DNA of 33,190 nt from Psychrobacter lutiphocae DSM 21542 (GCF_000382145.1 NZ_KB907656.1:1-33190), one strand, 5' to 3'; numbered from the stretch's first letter, positions 8,990 to 18,309 are shown. Made by a program: numbers and translations. Notes: generated from the letters alone by a model not told the origin.

Positions 8990-10177
8990 ATGGACAGTAT
9001 GAAACAAGTAAAATTTAACGGAAGCGGCGACGAGTATTTTAAAATTTGGATTGTTAATGTTTTATTGTCCATTGTCACTTTTGGTATTTATTACCCTTGG
9101 GCAAAAGTACGTACGCGCAGATACTTCTATGCCAATACTGAATATGCTGGTCGCTTCTTTGATTATCACGCCACAGGCAAGCAGTTATTTTTGGGTTATT
9201 TAATCGGTGTGGTGATCCTTATCGTTATTCAAGTTATCAGTTTTATTGTGCCTGCCGCCAGTATTATCTTACCCATTGTTTTATTTGCAGTGATACCTTG
9301 GATTGTCTGGCGAAGCTTACAGTTTAATATGCGTATGACCAGTTTTAGTAACGTACGCTTTGGCTTTATTGGACAGCTAAAAACTGCCTATTTTGTCTAT
9401 ATGCTCTTGCCTATATTAGGGTATCTGGCAGTAATAGGCTTGATAGTTATTGGCTTTGGTAGTATGACCGGATTTTCGGGAATATCGGGCAGTACAGACT
9501 TTAGCCCAATAGGAGTGCTGGTATTTATTTTGGCAAGTATCTTTGCGTTGGTTTTGTCAGTGTATATGGCTGGATTGTTTATCAAAAAATCTACCGAATA
9601 CCAAATCGGACATACCAAGTTTGGTCAAGGTCGCTTTTTGATCGATGTCGATACCAAAACATTTGCTAAGATTGCTTTAAAAACAGGGCTGATTGCTATG
9701 GCGACAGTGGGGGTGTTTGTTCTGATTTTTGGTTTGATTTTTGGCTCTGTTGTTGCAGGCAGTATTGATGATCCAGAAAATGTGTTAGCTATGTTTGGTT
9801 TTATCTTTGGCTTTATGATTGCTTATTTTGGTTTTATCGCGGCATCATTATTTATCGCAGCTTATAGTTATAGCCGTCAACGCCAGTATATTTTTGCCAA
9901 TACGACTTTAGATGAGCGTATTCACTTTAAGTCAACAGTGGCGGCAAAAAGCTATTTTGTGGTACTGATAACCAATATGTTGTTGGTGTTATTTAGTGCT
10001 GGTTTGGCGACACCTTGGGCTAAGGTGCGGGTGGCACAATATCTGGCAGACAACACTTGGATTGATGCTGATGATATGGATATCAATCAGTATTTGACTA
10101 ATAAGCAAAATGAGCAGTCAGCGATAGGCGAAGAAATTGGTGATGTGTTAGATATTGATATCAATATTGCTATTTAG
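8990..10177 (+). CDS. DUF898 (YjgN-type) multi-pass membrane protein
   Basis: An inner-membrane protein of the DUF898/YjgN family, whose function is not established. It is 395 residues with about eight hydrophobic segments. An internal duplication is visible: residues about 5-65 (KFNGSGDEYFKIWIVN to PWAKVRTRRYF) and about 305-365 (ending ATPWAKVRVAQYL) both carry a PWAKVR motif after a hydrophobic helix. The start at 8990 has a GGAAA-type site; a second ATG at 8999 is possible. The M48 peptidase follows 37 bp downstream on the same strand, so the pair is probably co-transcribed and may act together at the membrane. Confidence 0.85.
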   Translation: MDSMKQVKFNGSGDEYFKIWIVNVLLSIVTFGIYYPWAKVRTRRYFYANTEYAGRFFDYHATGKQLFLGYLIGVVILIVIQVISFIVPAASIILPIVLFAVIPWIVWRSLQFNMRMTSFSNVRFGFIGQLKTAYFVYMLLPILGYLAVIGLIVIGFGSMTGFSGISGSTDFSPIGVLVFILASIFALVLSVYMAGLFIKKSTEYQIGHTKFGQGRFLIDVDTKTFAKIALKTGLIAMATVGVFVLIFGLIFGSVVAGSIDDPENVLAMFGFIFGFMIAYFGFIAASLFIAAYSYSRQRQYIFANTTLDERIHFKSTVAAKSYFVVLITNMLLVLFSAGLATPWAKVRVAQYLADNTWIDADDMDINQYLTNKQNEQSAIGEEIGDVLDIDINIAI

Positions 10178-10214
10178 CCAATATAACCATCTGGCCAAAG
10201 TTGAGTAATCTATT

Positions 10215-11384
10215 ATGCATATTATATCTGGTAAGTGGTATCCAAAAGACAGCTCGACTCAATATCAGGCGCAGCTTGAGGTAACTGGTGATAATTATCA
10301 GCTGCGTCTCGAGTCGGCTACATTTGAGCAAGCCAATACCCTAAGTGGTCAGTGGTCACAAGTGAGTATTAGTGATCGTCTTGGCAATACTGAGCGTAAA
10401 CTAACCTTGGTAGATGGTTCATTATTTACCACGCCAGATAATGATAGCGTTGATCAGCTACTTAGGCAGGGTGGCAACAACCAGTTAAAGTGGAGTTTAT
10501 GGTTGCATCAGCATGAAACAAAAATGAGTAGTGTGCTGACTATGTTGCTACTGACAATTGTTTGTGTGTTTGGTTTTGCTAAGTGGGGGTTGCCTTGGAC
10601 CAGTCATTTGGTGGCGCACGCATTACCACAGCAAATGGGTGAGTTTATTGGCAAGCAGTCACTGGATTTTATAGATCAGTACTTTTTGCGGCCGACCAAT
10701 ATTAGTGAGGCGCAGCAGCAGCAGATTGTGTCACGTTTTAAAAGTCGCTTGCAGCCAGTCAGTGATAATCCAGATATTCATTATCAACTACATTTTCGAG
10801 ATATGTCGGTAGCCGGCATTGGTATGCCTAATGCGTTTGCCTTGCCGTCTGGCGATATTATATTAACCGATAAGTTTGTTGAGTTAAGCGATGATGCAGA
10901 TGAGATTGACAGCGTACTGCTACATGAGATGGGGCATGTTGAGAAGCGACATAGCCTTGAGATGCTGACTCAAAACTCATTGACCACCATGATTGTTATC
11001 TTGGTGTTGGGCAATCCAGATGGTATTAGTGAGCTGGCGACAGGTCTGGGCACAGCTTTGGTATCCAATCATTACTCACGCCAGTATGAGACCGAAGCGG
11101 ATGAATATGCCTTTCAAAAGATGTTGCAGCTTGGTATAAACCCTCAAGCTTTTGTGAATATATTAACCCGTATGGAAGATTATGTGAGTCAAGAGGTAGA
11201 GGAGGCTGATAAGAGCAGATCAAATACAGAGCAAGAGATAAGAGTAGATACTGATACTGAGGTCGATATCAGTAGTACCCGTTTATCTGACTTTTTGTCC
11301 ACCCATCCCAATACTGAGCGACGTATAGATATGGCCAAAAAATATAGTCAGTGCTTTGAGCAGGGGCTAAGGGTTTGTGATTAG
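10215..11384 (+). CDS. Membrane-anchored M48 family metallopeptidase
   Basis: A zinc protease of family M48 (HtpX/Oma1/BepA-like). The zinc site is intact: His237-Glu238 and His241 in LLHEMGHVEKRH, with the third ligand Glu294 in YETEADEYA. Order of parts: a soluble N-terminal domain of about 100 residues without a signal peptide, one transmembrane segment (about 106-125), then the peptidase domain and an acidic Ser/Thr/Asp-rich linker (about 325-360) before the final STHPNTERRIDMAKKY motif typical of M48 C-termini. The topology suggests a peptidase facing the periplasm. The ribosome binding site is weak, which suggests coupling to the upstream DUF898 gene. The substrate is unknown. Confidence 0.88.
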   Translation: MHIISGKWYPKDSSTQYQAQLEVTGDNYQLRLESATFEQANTLSGQWSQVSISDRLGNTERKLTLVDGSLFTTPDNDSVDQLLRQGGNNQLKWSLWLHQHETKMSSVLTMLLLTIVCVFGFAKWGLPWTSHLVAHALPQQMGEFIGKQSLDFIDQYFLRPTNISEAQQQQIVSRFKSRLQPVSDNPDIHYQLHFRDMSVAGIGMPNAFALPSGDIILTDKFVELSDDADEIDSVLLHEMGHVEKRHSLEMLTQNSLTTMIVILVLGNPDGISELATGLGTALVSNHYSRQYETEADEYAFQKMLQLGINPQAFVNILTRMEDYVSQEVEEADKSRSNTEQEIRVDTDTEVDISSTRLSDFLSTHPNTERRIDMAKKYSQCFEQGLRVCD

Positions 11385-11435
11385 TTGTTTGGCTATGGCT
11401 GTCTGTCAGTTAAGAAAACAACATACGCCAACTTG

Positions 11436-11486
11436 GTTGAGTTGAACACTTGCCACTGTACTCAATGACAAGACTCAACTTTCTTT
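11436..11486 (+). terminator. Possible terminator after the M48 gene
   Basis: GTTGAGT pairs with ACTCAAC, an adjoining CTTG pairs with CAAG across a bulge, and the structure ends in TTTCTTT. It lies between the convergent M48 and BCCT genes. The imperfect stem keeps confidence low. Confidence 0.3.
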
Positions 11487-11511
11487 AAACTAGAGATTTA
11501 TTTTTTAAAGT

Positions 11512-13245
11512 TTATTCATCAGGTCGAGTTCTATCCCAAATCAAGCCTCGCAGCAAGCTAATCCCCATTAAGGTGGCAATTAACGAGAAGGGAATGGCGG
11601 CCACAATCATCGCTGAGGTAATGGCATCAAAACCACCAGCTAGTAACAGTGCCCCGATGAGTGCGGTTAAGATAAAAGCCCAAACTAAGATGTGTTTGTT
11701 GGCATTATCAACGCCGACTTCACCACCTGAGTTAATAGTGTTTACCACGATAATGGCTGAGTCACCAGAGGTTACCTGATAGGTTAACAGTAGCAATACA
11801 ACCATCGCTGAGGCAAATTGAGCAATAGCAGGCGTTAATAAATAATTCAAAATCTCAAATAACTGTGCTGTTAAGCTAGCATTGAACAGATTGCCTTGGG
11901 CGACACCGCTTAGCTCTAAATCAATACCAGTTGAGCCAATGAGCGCAAACCATATAAATAGCATGAAACTTGGTGCAACTAGGGCAATCAAACCAAATTC
12001 ACGTATGGTACGATATTTGGAAATACGTGCTAAGAACATGCCAACAAAAGGTGCAAATGCGATCCACCATGCCCAGTAGAAGACAGACCAGCTCGTCTGC
12101 CACACACCTAGATCTGTTTTGGGGTCCCATACTGATAGTGCCATTGCTGGTAAATGTATGACGTAATTAAATGTCCCTTTGAATAGCATCTCTAGAGCAA
12201 ACATAGTTGCACCGAATATAACAAAGAAGGCTAGTAAGCTAAAAGAGAGTATCATATTCATATTACTTAGCCATTTTACCCCGCGTCCGACGCCGGATAA
12301 GGCTGAAGCGGTTGATAGCAACATAACAATAAATAAAGACAGCAATAGTGCGCCAGTGCTTGGCTCTGGATTGGCTACATTGGTTACCAACCAGCTAAAG
12401 CCAGTGATGCTATATAGACCAGAGACAAATGAGCTTAAACCTAAGCCAATGGTTTGTGACATACCAAAAATAGTGGCAACCACTGCACAAATATCAACCA
12501 CATGACCAATAGGACCTTCTAACGTCTTGCCAAATAATGGTGCTAATGCAGAGCGCATGGTAAGTGGTAAGCCGCGTCGATAACTAAAATAAGCGAGACT
12601 AATACCAACTAAGCAATAAACAGCCCAAGCATGCAAGCCCCAATGTAAGAATGACCACTGATACGCCTTTTCAACTGCATCCATGGTATATGGCACGATT
12701 AAATTATCCATCGCTGGCAATACATTTGCAGTGACTTGCTCTTGATAGAATTCAAAGGCATCAGCGCCTTCAGGTAATACGATGTTGTTGCTATTAAGGG
12801 TGTTCATAATGGCATCTCTGGATTTGATAATATCCGGATTGTTTGCCATATGCCACATAGGTTCAGCAGCACTGTAAGTCAATACTCCGATGCCAATACC
12901 AGCACCGAAAATCATGGAAAACCATGAAAAAGTAGAAAACTCTGGCTTGCCATCAGGGTCAGGGCCGAGTTTGGTTTTACCAAAGGGAGGGTAGAGCACC
13001 ACAATCAAACACACAACCACATAAAAAGCCGTGGTGTACATGTAGTAGCTGTTGAGGTGGGTAAACGACCAGTTTTTCATGGTCTGTAAGATAGCGCCCG
13101 AGCGTTCGATATCGCTCAAAATCCAAACTACCACCATCATGATGACAATTTTGGAGGCGACGGTGACAATTTTGCTAAAGTTACGATAAAATCCGTAATC
13201 TTCGGTTTTAATATCCAAATGCTTTATTCGTTTGCGTTTGGTCAT
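11512..13245 (-). CDS. BCCT family betaine transporter
   Basis: A sodium- or proton-coupled transporter of the betaine/choline/carnitine family with 12 predicted membrane helices. The family signatures are clear: FSWFSMIFGAGIGIGVLTY, SFLHWGLHAWAVYCLVG, and the TM8 Trp box SVFYWAWWIAFAPFVGMFLARIS. About 577 residues is a normal length, with no long osmosensing C-terminal tail, which favours a catabolic uptake role over osmoprotection. The start at 13245 is preferred over the ATG at 13254 because AAGGA is then correctly spaced. As the last gene beside a trigonelline-type catabolic cluster, it probably imports that betaine. Substrate specificity cannot be read from sequence alone. Confidence 0.88.
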   Translation of the reverse strand: MTKRKRIKHLDIKTEDYGFYRNFSKIVTVASKIVIMMVVVWILSDIERSGAILQTMKNWSFTHLNSYYMYTTAFYVVVCLIVVLYPPFGKTKLGPDPDGKPEFSTFSWFSMIFGAGIGIGVLTYSAAEPMWHMANNPDIIKSRDAIMNTLNSNNIVLPEGADAFEFYQEQVTANVLPAMDNLIVPYTMDAVEKAYQWSFLHWGLHAWAVYCLVGISLAYFSYRRGLPLTMRSALAPLFGKTLEGPIGHVVDICAVVATIFGMSQTIGLGLSSFVSGLYSITGFSWLVTNVANPEPSTGALLLSLFIVMLLSTASALSGVGRGVKWLSNMNMILSFSLLAFFVIFGATMFALEMLFKGTFNYVIHLPAMALSVWDPKTDLGVWQTSWSVFYWAWWIAFAPFVGMFLARISKYRTIREFGLIALVAPSFMLFIWFALIGSTGIDLELSGVAQGNLFNASLTAQLFEILNYLLTPAIAQFASAMVVLLLLTYQVTSGDSAIIVVNTINSGGEVGVDNANKHILVWAFILTALIGALLLAGGFDAITSAMIVAAIPFSLIATLMGISLLRGLIWDRTRPDE

Positions 13246-13499
13246 GGTATTCATCCTTGAATAAAAGTTATGTTGAGTTACGCATGGGGTATCTTTTCCT
13301 TATATAGCGTTTGGGCGGCGTGTTTATTGGATATGCTAGATATCTAGTTTTGATGTCAACAAAATTTAAAAACACCAGTTACCTTTTTATACTAAAAACT
13401 TGTTGCCTTTTAATCAAACAAATTAAATTCTTTTTTTGATAGGTTTTTTCAATCATATGACAAAAGAATTAAGAAAGCTGCTGCAGGGACGTTAAACCA

Positions 13500-14990
13500 C
13501 TAGCGCATCACAAATGGATTGGCCATGGGGGTTGATGAGATATCAATCCAAGTGGTCTTAGTGCGGGTGTAGGCCAGTATCGACTCACTGCCAGCTTCAC
13601 GACCGTAGCCAGATTGATTGTAACCACCAAATGGTGCAATCGGTGAGATGGCTCGATAGGTATTAATCCAACAAATACCAGAGCGAATCTTTTGCGATAT
13701 GCGATGGGCACGGGCTAAGTTTTGGGTAAAGACGCCAGAGCCTAGACCATAGTCGCTATCATTAGCCATAGCAATAGCTTCTTCTTCCGTATCAAAGGCA
13801 ACCAGTGACATCACAGGACCAAACATTTCAACGGTTTGGGTTTCTATCTCAGTGTGTGGGCACTCAACTAAGGTTGGGCAAAAATAGTTGCCGCCAGCCA
13901 GAGTTTCATCTTGCGGTGGTTGACCGCCAAAGCGAATGGTTGCACCTTGAGCCACTGCTTTGCGTAAGGTGTCTTTAATGCGCTCAATTTGTGCCTGAGT
14001 ACATAAAGGTCCGACATGGGTGTCAGGTTGCAGTGGGTCGCCAATGACAATCGATTTGGCTTTTTGCTCAATACGCTCAATAAGCGCTGGCAGGAGTGAG
14101 CGCTGTACAAAGCCACGTGAGCCAGCTACACAAGACTGTCCTGATGCGCCAAAGTTGCCGGCAATCAGTCCATTGGCAGCGCTTTCAAGGTCTGTATCGT
14201 CAAAGACAATAATTGGTGATTTGCCACCCAGCTCTAAGCTGGTAACAGCAAAGTTGTTGGCTGAGTTTCGAATGACGTGACGAGCGGCATCGGGCCCACC
14301 GGTAAAGGCAATCTTGTCGATATCAGGATGGCTGGTTAACGGAATGGCGCAGTTTCCAGCATCGCCAGTGATAATAGACACCACGCCTTTGGGAATGCCA
14401 GCTTGCTCAATCAGTTCGGCAAAGGCAAACATGGGGCAAGGCGCAATTTCAGAGGCTTTTAAGATGACGGTACAACCAGCCGCTAATGCAGGACCTAGCT
14501 TGGTTGCGGTTAAGAACATTTGGGCGTTCCAAGGTACGACGGCAGCCACCACACCGAGGGGCTCACGGCGGGTAAAGACGTGCATATTTGGCTTATCAAT
14601 CGGCAGGGTGGCGCCCTCTAGTTTGTCGGCAAGCCCTGCAAAATAGCGGTAGTAGTCGCTGACATAACGGGTCTGGGCAACGGTTTCGTGCGCCAGTTTG
14701 CCACTATCCTTGGTTTCTATTTCGCCCAGTTTTTCTGCATTTTGTTCAATAAGTTCAGCCAAGCGATACAGCAGTTTGCCACGCTCGGTTGCTGTCAGCT
14801 GTGCCCATTGCGAATGGTGATCTAACGCAGCTTTGGCACCACTGACCGCACGTGCGACATCTTCGGCGCTGGCACAAGCAAAGGTTGCCCACACTTCACC
14901 GGTTGCTGGGTTGATGCTGTCCATGCGTTGCTGGCTGCTGCCGTCACACCATTCGCCATTAATATAAAGTTGGTAATGAGGTTTGCTCAT
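13500..14990 (-). CDS. tgnC: NAD(P)+-dependent aldehyde dehydrogenase, candidate MFMB dehydrogenase
   Basis: A complete aldehyde dehydrogenase (496 residues). The catalytic Cys287 (GASGQSCVAGSR), general base Glu253 (SLELGGKSP) and oxyanion Asn155 (VVPWNAQ) are present. Next to a luciferase-like monooxygenase and flavin reductase, it probably oxidises the ring-cleavage product. In the Acinetobacter baylyi trigonelline pathway this step converts the hydroxybutyrolactone MFMB to (E)-2-((N-methylformamido)methylene)succinate. It might instead be the succinate-semialdehyde dehydrogenase, and the symbol is tentative. GGAG lies 7 bases before the ATG. The gene follows the monooxygenase by 55 bp and is probably in its transcript. 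Confidence 0.7.
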   Translation of the reverse strand: MSKPHYQLYINGEWCDGSSQQRMDSINPATGEVWATFACASAEDVARAVSGAKAALDHHSQWAQLTATERGKLLYRLAELIEQNAEKLGEIETKDSGKLAHETVAQTRYVSDYYRYFAGLADKLEGATLPIDKPNMHVFTRREPLGVVAAVVPWNAQMFLTATKLGPALAAGCTVILKASEIAPCPMFAFAELIEQAGIPKGVVSIITGDAGNCAIPLTSHPDIDKIAFTGGPDAARHVIRNSANNFAVTSLELGGKSPIIVFDDTDLESAANGLIAGNFGASGQSCVAGSRGFVQRSLLPALIERIEQKAKSIVIGDPLQPDTHVGPLCTQAQIERIKDTLRKAVAQGATIRFGGQPPQDETLAGGNYFCPTLVECPHTEIETQTVEMFGPVMSLVAFDTEEEAIAMANDSDYGLGSGVFTQNLARAHRISQKIRSGICWINTYRAISPIAPFGGYNQSGYGREAGSESILAYTRTKTTWIDISSTPMANPFVMR

Positions 14991-15045
14991 GAGTTGTCTC
15001 CACCGTTGTTACGGTCGTTATTTTATTAGGGTGTTTTGAAATAGC

Positions 15046-16098
15046 CTAAGCAAAAGCTGGCATTACCTCATCGATAAAGCGGCGTAAAGAGTCACGTTTT
15101 TGCTCAAAGCTCATGCTGGAGTCAATCCAAAAAGCAAATTCGTCATAGCCAAGCTGCTCATAATGTTTGAGTTTACGGATGACCTGATCTGGGGTGCCAA
15201 TCGGCATATTTTCACGCATTTTCTCTGGCGCATACATTTCCATTTTTGCCATTTCATCTTCGCTTAACGGCTGAATCTGTCCTTGCTGAATGGGACGCTC
15301 ATTTTTAAACCAAGAGCCAAAGTAGCAGTAAAAACGACTGATACATTTGGCGGCTTCAACCAGATCAGCTTCGTCTTTGCCGACATAGGTATGTTGAAGC
15401 AGTAAGATTTTAGGATTGGTGTCGTTACCATTTTTATCTTTAGGGTGATTGGCTTTGGCATCTTGAAAGCGCTGCATTAAGCTTTCAATTTCTGCAATAC
15501 CCATCCACAGCGGCGTGACTTGCACATTACAGCCATTTTCAACCGCAAAGTTATGACTGTTTGGATCACGGGCAGCAATCCACATTGGCACACCACCAGC
15601 TTGTAGAGGTTTAGGCGCTGAGGTGGTGGCGGGGAATTGAGAGTATTTGCCGTCATGGACGTAATCGCCTTGCCATAGTTTTTGCACAGCAGGTACCAGC
15701 TCTCGCATACGCCCGCCAGCTTCCATAGCATCCATGCCAGGCATCAAACGCTCATACTCAAAGTTATAAGCACCACGGGCGATGCCCAAATCTAGGCGAC
15801 CTTGGGTTAAAATATCGGACATGGCGGCTTCACCGGCCAGCTTGATTGGATGCCAAAATGGGGCAATGATGGTGCCTGTGCCAAGGCGTACATTTTTTGT
15901 ATGATGGGCCAGATCAACTAGGTTTAAAAAAGGATTGGGGGCGATGGTGAAATCCATGCCGTGATGTTCTCCGGTCCAAATGGCATGCATGCCACCGGTA
16001 TCGGCCATTTTTGCCAGCTGTACAAATTCATCATGTAGCTGTTGGTAGCTTTGTGATTGATCAAGACGTTCCATGTGTAGAAATAATGAAAATTTCAT
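15046..16098 (-). CDS. tgnB: Luciferase-like flavin monooxygenase, candidate trigonelline oxygenase component
   Basis: A group C flavin monooxygenase (LLM class, bacterial luciferase TIM-barrel fold) of 350 residues. Family marks include the N-terminal strand MKFSLFLHMER, IWTGEHHG, VRLGTGTIIAPFWHP and GRLDLGIARGAYNFEYERL. Such enzymes need reduced FMN from a partner reductase, and a flavin reductase gene lies directly upstream. With the betaine transporter, aldehyde dehydrogenase and alpha/beta hydrolase, the set matches the trigonelline pathway, in which this component cleaves the pyridinium ring at C5-C6. AAGGAG is 6 bases before the ATG. A heptamer tandem repeat lies 43-91 bp upstream of the start. 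The substrate is inferred from context. Confidence 0.75.
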   Translation of the reverse strand: MKFSLFLHMERLDQSQSYQQLHDEFVQLAKMADTGGMHAIWTGEHHGMDFTIAPNPFLNLVDLAHHTKNVRLGTGTIIAPFWHPIKLAGEAAMSDILTQGRLDLGIARGAYNFEYERLMPGMDAMEAGGRMRELVPAVQKLWQGDYVHDGKYSQFPATTSAPKPLQAGGVPMWIAARDPNSHNFAVENGCNVQVTPLWMGIAEIESLMQRFQDAKANHPKDKNGNDTNPKILLLQHTYVGKDEADLVEAAKCISRFYCYFGSWFKNERPIQQGQIQPLSEDEMAKMEMYAPEKMRENMPIGTPDQVIRKLKHYEQLGYDEFAFWIDSSMSFEQKRDSLRRFIDEVMPAFA

Positions 16099-16140
16099 AA
16101 CCCACTCCTTAGGTATTGGTGATAGCTGTGTTAGCTCTTG

Positions 16141-16189
16141 CTTGTAACTTGTAACTTGTAACTTGTAACTTGTAATTTCTAATTTCTAA
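16141..16189. repeat. Heptanucleotide tandem repeat upstream of the LLM monooxygenase
   Basis: Five exact copies of CTTGTAA followed by two copies of TTTCTAA, seven 7-nt units in all. It lies in the 195-bp gap between the flavin reductase and the monooxygenase gene, 43-91 bp upstream of the monooxygenase start. Slippage would change promoter or leader spacing in 7-bp steps. Confidence 0.95.
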
Positions 16190-16293
16190 TTAATATTCAG
16201 TACTGTGAAAAATTTGTTCTGTGGTTGTTTCTATATGCTATGTGCGGTTTACTATTGACTATTTTATTTTTGACCGAAGCTGTCTCGCTTGAA

Positions 16294-17259
16294 TCAATGT
16301 ACCTTGCCACTGTCATTGTGACCGACATACACCCCGTACATGCCGTTTTTACTTTCTGCGGCATAACGGATCATCATAGACGCCAGCGCAGGGGTGGTAT
16401 AGGTTTGGGCGCTGAGCTGATCAAGGGCAACATAGTGAGTAAGGCTGCTTGAGTCTACTGGGTTATTAAGGTTATCCGTTGTGTTATTAAAGTTGCCTAT
16501 GTCTTCTGAATCGGCAAATGCACGATAAAAGATATAGCTGTTGTTGTTTTTCGGATTGTCATAAATAGAGAATACCGCACCAAGCTTGGCATGTATCTTG
16601 TTATCTGCCAATAAGGCAGTGACCGCTTCAACCGCACTGGTGTTGTCATCAGTTAAAGTATAGGGCAGGCTGGATTTGCCATTTTCAGTGCATAACAGTA
16701 CTTTGCCTTGATGCTCGATAATCACGCCAACATGGACTTGCTGTTGTTGAGCGCTCATCTCAGCGGCTTCTCGCTCAAGACCTAAGCTAAAATAACCGCC
16801 TGAAGCATAGCCTAATCCCAAGCCTTCACGAGTGGCAAAGTCAAGCACCTCACCGATTAGAATAATATGGTCGCCAGCATCAATATTGTTGTGGGTTTTA
16901 CACGAAAAATGGGTTAATACCCCGTCTAACACTGGGTTGCCATGCTCATCAGTATGCCAGTCAACTTGGCTAAAGCGGTCTTCTTTTGAGCCAGCAAATA
17001 TATTAGAGATGTGCTGCTGATCTTCACTTAAAATATTTACCGCAAAGCGCTCACAGTTAGCAAACACATCAAAGCTTGATAGAGATTTGGCAGGGCATAC
17101 TGAAAGTAGTGCTGGCTCGAGTGACACAGAGGTAAACGAATTGGCAGTAAAGCCGATTGGGGTACCTTCTGCACTCATGGTGGTGATGACGGTAACGCCT
17201 GTCATATAGCTGCCAAAGGCGGCACGTAATGCTTTTGGGTCAAACTGCTTATTGGTCAT
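16294..17259 (-). CDS. tgnA: Flavin reductase with C-terminal Nudix-like domain, candidate trigonelline reductase component
   Basis: The N-terminal part (about 1-165) is a flavin reductase domain of the non-flavoprotein split-barrel type: FGSYMTGVTVITT, FTANSFTSVSLEPALLSVCP, RFAVNILS and the GDHIILIGEV motif at 129-138. It would supply reduced FMN to the adjacent luciferase-like oxygenase. Residues about 175-290 (VHVGVIIEHQGKVLLC onward, then YIFYRAFAD) resemble a Nudix fold but lack the REXXEE Nudix box, so this part is probably a ligand-binding or protein-contact domain. This roughly doubles the size of a simple reductase. An AAGGGG site precedes the ATG. The fit to TgnA is by context. Confidence 0.75.
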   Translation of the reverse strand: MTNKQFDPKALRAAFGSYMTGVTVITTMSAEGTPIGFTANSFTSVSLEPALLSVCPAKSLSSFDVFANCERFAVNILSEDQQHISNIFAGSKEDRFSQVDWHTDEHGNPVLDGVLTHFSCKTHNNIDAGDHIILIGEVLDFATREGLGLGYASGGYFSLGLEREAAEMSAQQQQVHVGVIIEHQGKVLLCTENGKSSLPYTLTDDNTSAVEAVTALLADNKIHAKLGAVFSIYDNPKNNNSYIFYRAFADSEDIGNFNNTTDNLNNPVDSSSLTHYVALDQLSAQTYTTPALASMMIRYAAESKNGMYGVYVGHNDSGKVH

Positions 17260-17364
17260 AACAACCCCTTTTTTTGATACTGCGATTTTAAATTGTACGT
17301 TTCGTTATTTGTGTTGCTGCTTATTCTTGACTGTTTTTCAATACAGGTTTGTCTGTCACTTTGT

Positions 17365-18300
17365 TTAATCACAATTACCCTGACAACCAGCAATAAAGTT
17401 GGCCAAAGCCCGATTAACCGCATCGGCATGGGTCATTTGTGCCATATGGCGGGCATGAGGGATAATCACTGCCTTTGCGTGGGGCACAATATCGGCCATG
17501 GCTAATGACATCTGCGGGCTGGAATTGGCATCCTCTTCACCAGTGATGAATAAAGTAGGGATATCAATCTGTGCCAGATCCGCGGCATCAATACCACGCA
17601 AATGGGCAAACATTTGATAGGCTTTGGCATAGCCAAGATGGCTGCCAGTATCTAGCCAATGCCGGCATAGCTCAGCTTGAGTTTGATAGTTAGGCTCATT
17701 GGCAAACCAGCGTTGTATTGGAGAGTCTGACACATTTTGTTGTATGTCATTGAGCAGTGAATCAGCACGTTGTTGTACCTTTTGAGCAGCGGTTTCAGGA
17801 CGCTGATAAATGGCATTAAGGGCAACCACGGCACATAGTTTATTAGGCGGGTTGTCCGAGTTAGAGTTGCTGTCAGTATTGACGCTAGCCGTGCTGCTGG
17901 ATTTGACAAGCTTAGAATGTTGCTGATAACTGATTGCCGTTTGTAGTGCTGTCATCGCCCCTAAAGAGTGACCGATTAAAATAACGGGTTGATCTGTTAC
18001 CGTGTCAATAAAATCAGTGAGCGCACTGGCAAAGTCGGTTAACTGCAAGTTAGCTTTATCTAAGCAAGGGCTTTCGCCGTGTCCGGGCATATCAACCGCA
18101 TAGCAGCGGTAATGTGTGCTAAAAAAGTTAAGCTGTTGATACCAGCTTTCTGCACGCAGCCCAACCCCGTGAATAAACACTAAGGCAGGACGTTGGGCTA
18201 GGGGTTTAACCAGAGTATTAGGCTGAACTTTAGATTCAGCCTGAGTCGGTGAGGTGTCGTAATATGCCAATCCTTGGCAGATTTTGCGCGTCCATTTCAT
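17365..18300 (-). CDS. tgnD: Alpha/beta hydrolase, candidate MFMS hydrolase
   Basis: An alpha/beta hydrolase of 311 residues. The oxyanion-hole motif HGVG (44-47), nucleophile Ser112 in GHSLGAM, an acid around Glu256/Asp257 (ITGEEDANS) and His285 in PHARHMAQ form a complete catalytic set. In trigonelline degradation an alpha/beta hydrolase related to the E-2-(acetamidomethylene)succinate hydrolase of vitamin B6 catabolism splits the last ring-derived intermediate into CO2, methylamine, formate and succinate semialdehyde; this gene is the obvious candidate. A Ser/Asn-rich insert (about 133-152) looks like a surface loop specific to this strain or genus. It starts 9 bp after the AA_synth gene. 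Confidence 0.72.
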   Translation of the reverse strand: MKWTRKICQGLAYYDTSPTQAESKVQPNTLVKPLAQRPALVFIHGVGLRAESWYQQLNFFSTHYRCYAVDMPGHGESPCLDKANLQLTDFASALTDFIDTVTDQPVILIGHSLGAMTALQTAISYQQHSKLVKSSSTASVNTDSNSNSDNPPNKLCAVVALNAIYQRPETAAQKVQQRADSLLNDIQQNVSDSPIQRWFANEPNYQTQAELCRHWLDTGSHLGYAKAYQMFAHLRGIDAADLAQIDIPTLFITGEEDANSSPQMSLAMADIVPHAKAVIIPHARHMAQMTHADAVNRALANFIAGCQGNCD

Positions 18301-18309
18301 AAGAGTGCC

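Noticed and set aside
8990..11384. DUF898 and M48 genes as an auxiliary CRISPR or defence module
   Set aside because: Only adjacency supports it; the genes are divergent from cas, and similar membrane/protease genes occur in genomes in ordinary contexts.
12179..12505. 108-codon plus-strand frame antisense to the BCCT gene
   Set aside because: Low-complexity shadow of a membrane protein gene, with no ribosome binding site or promoter.
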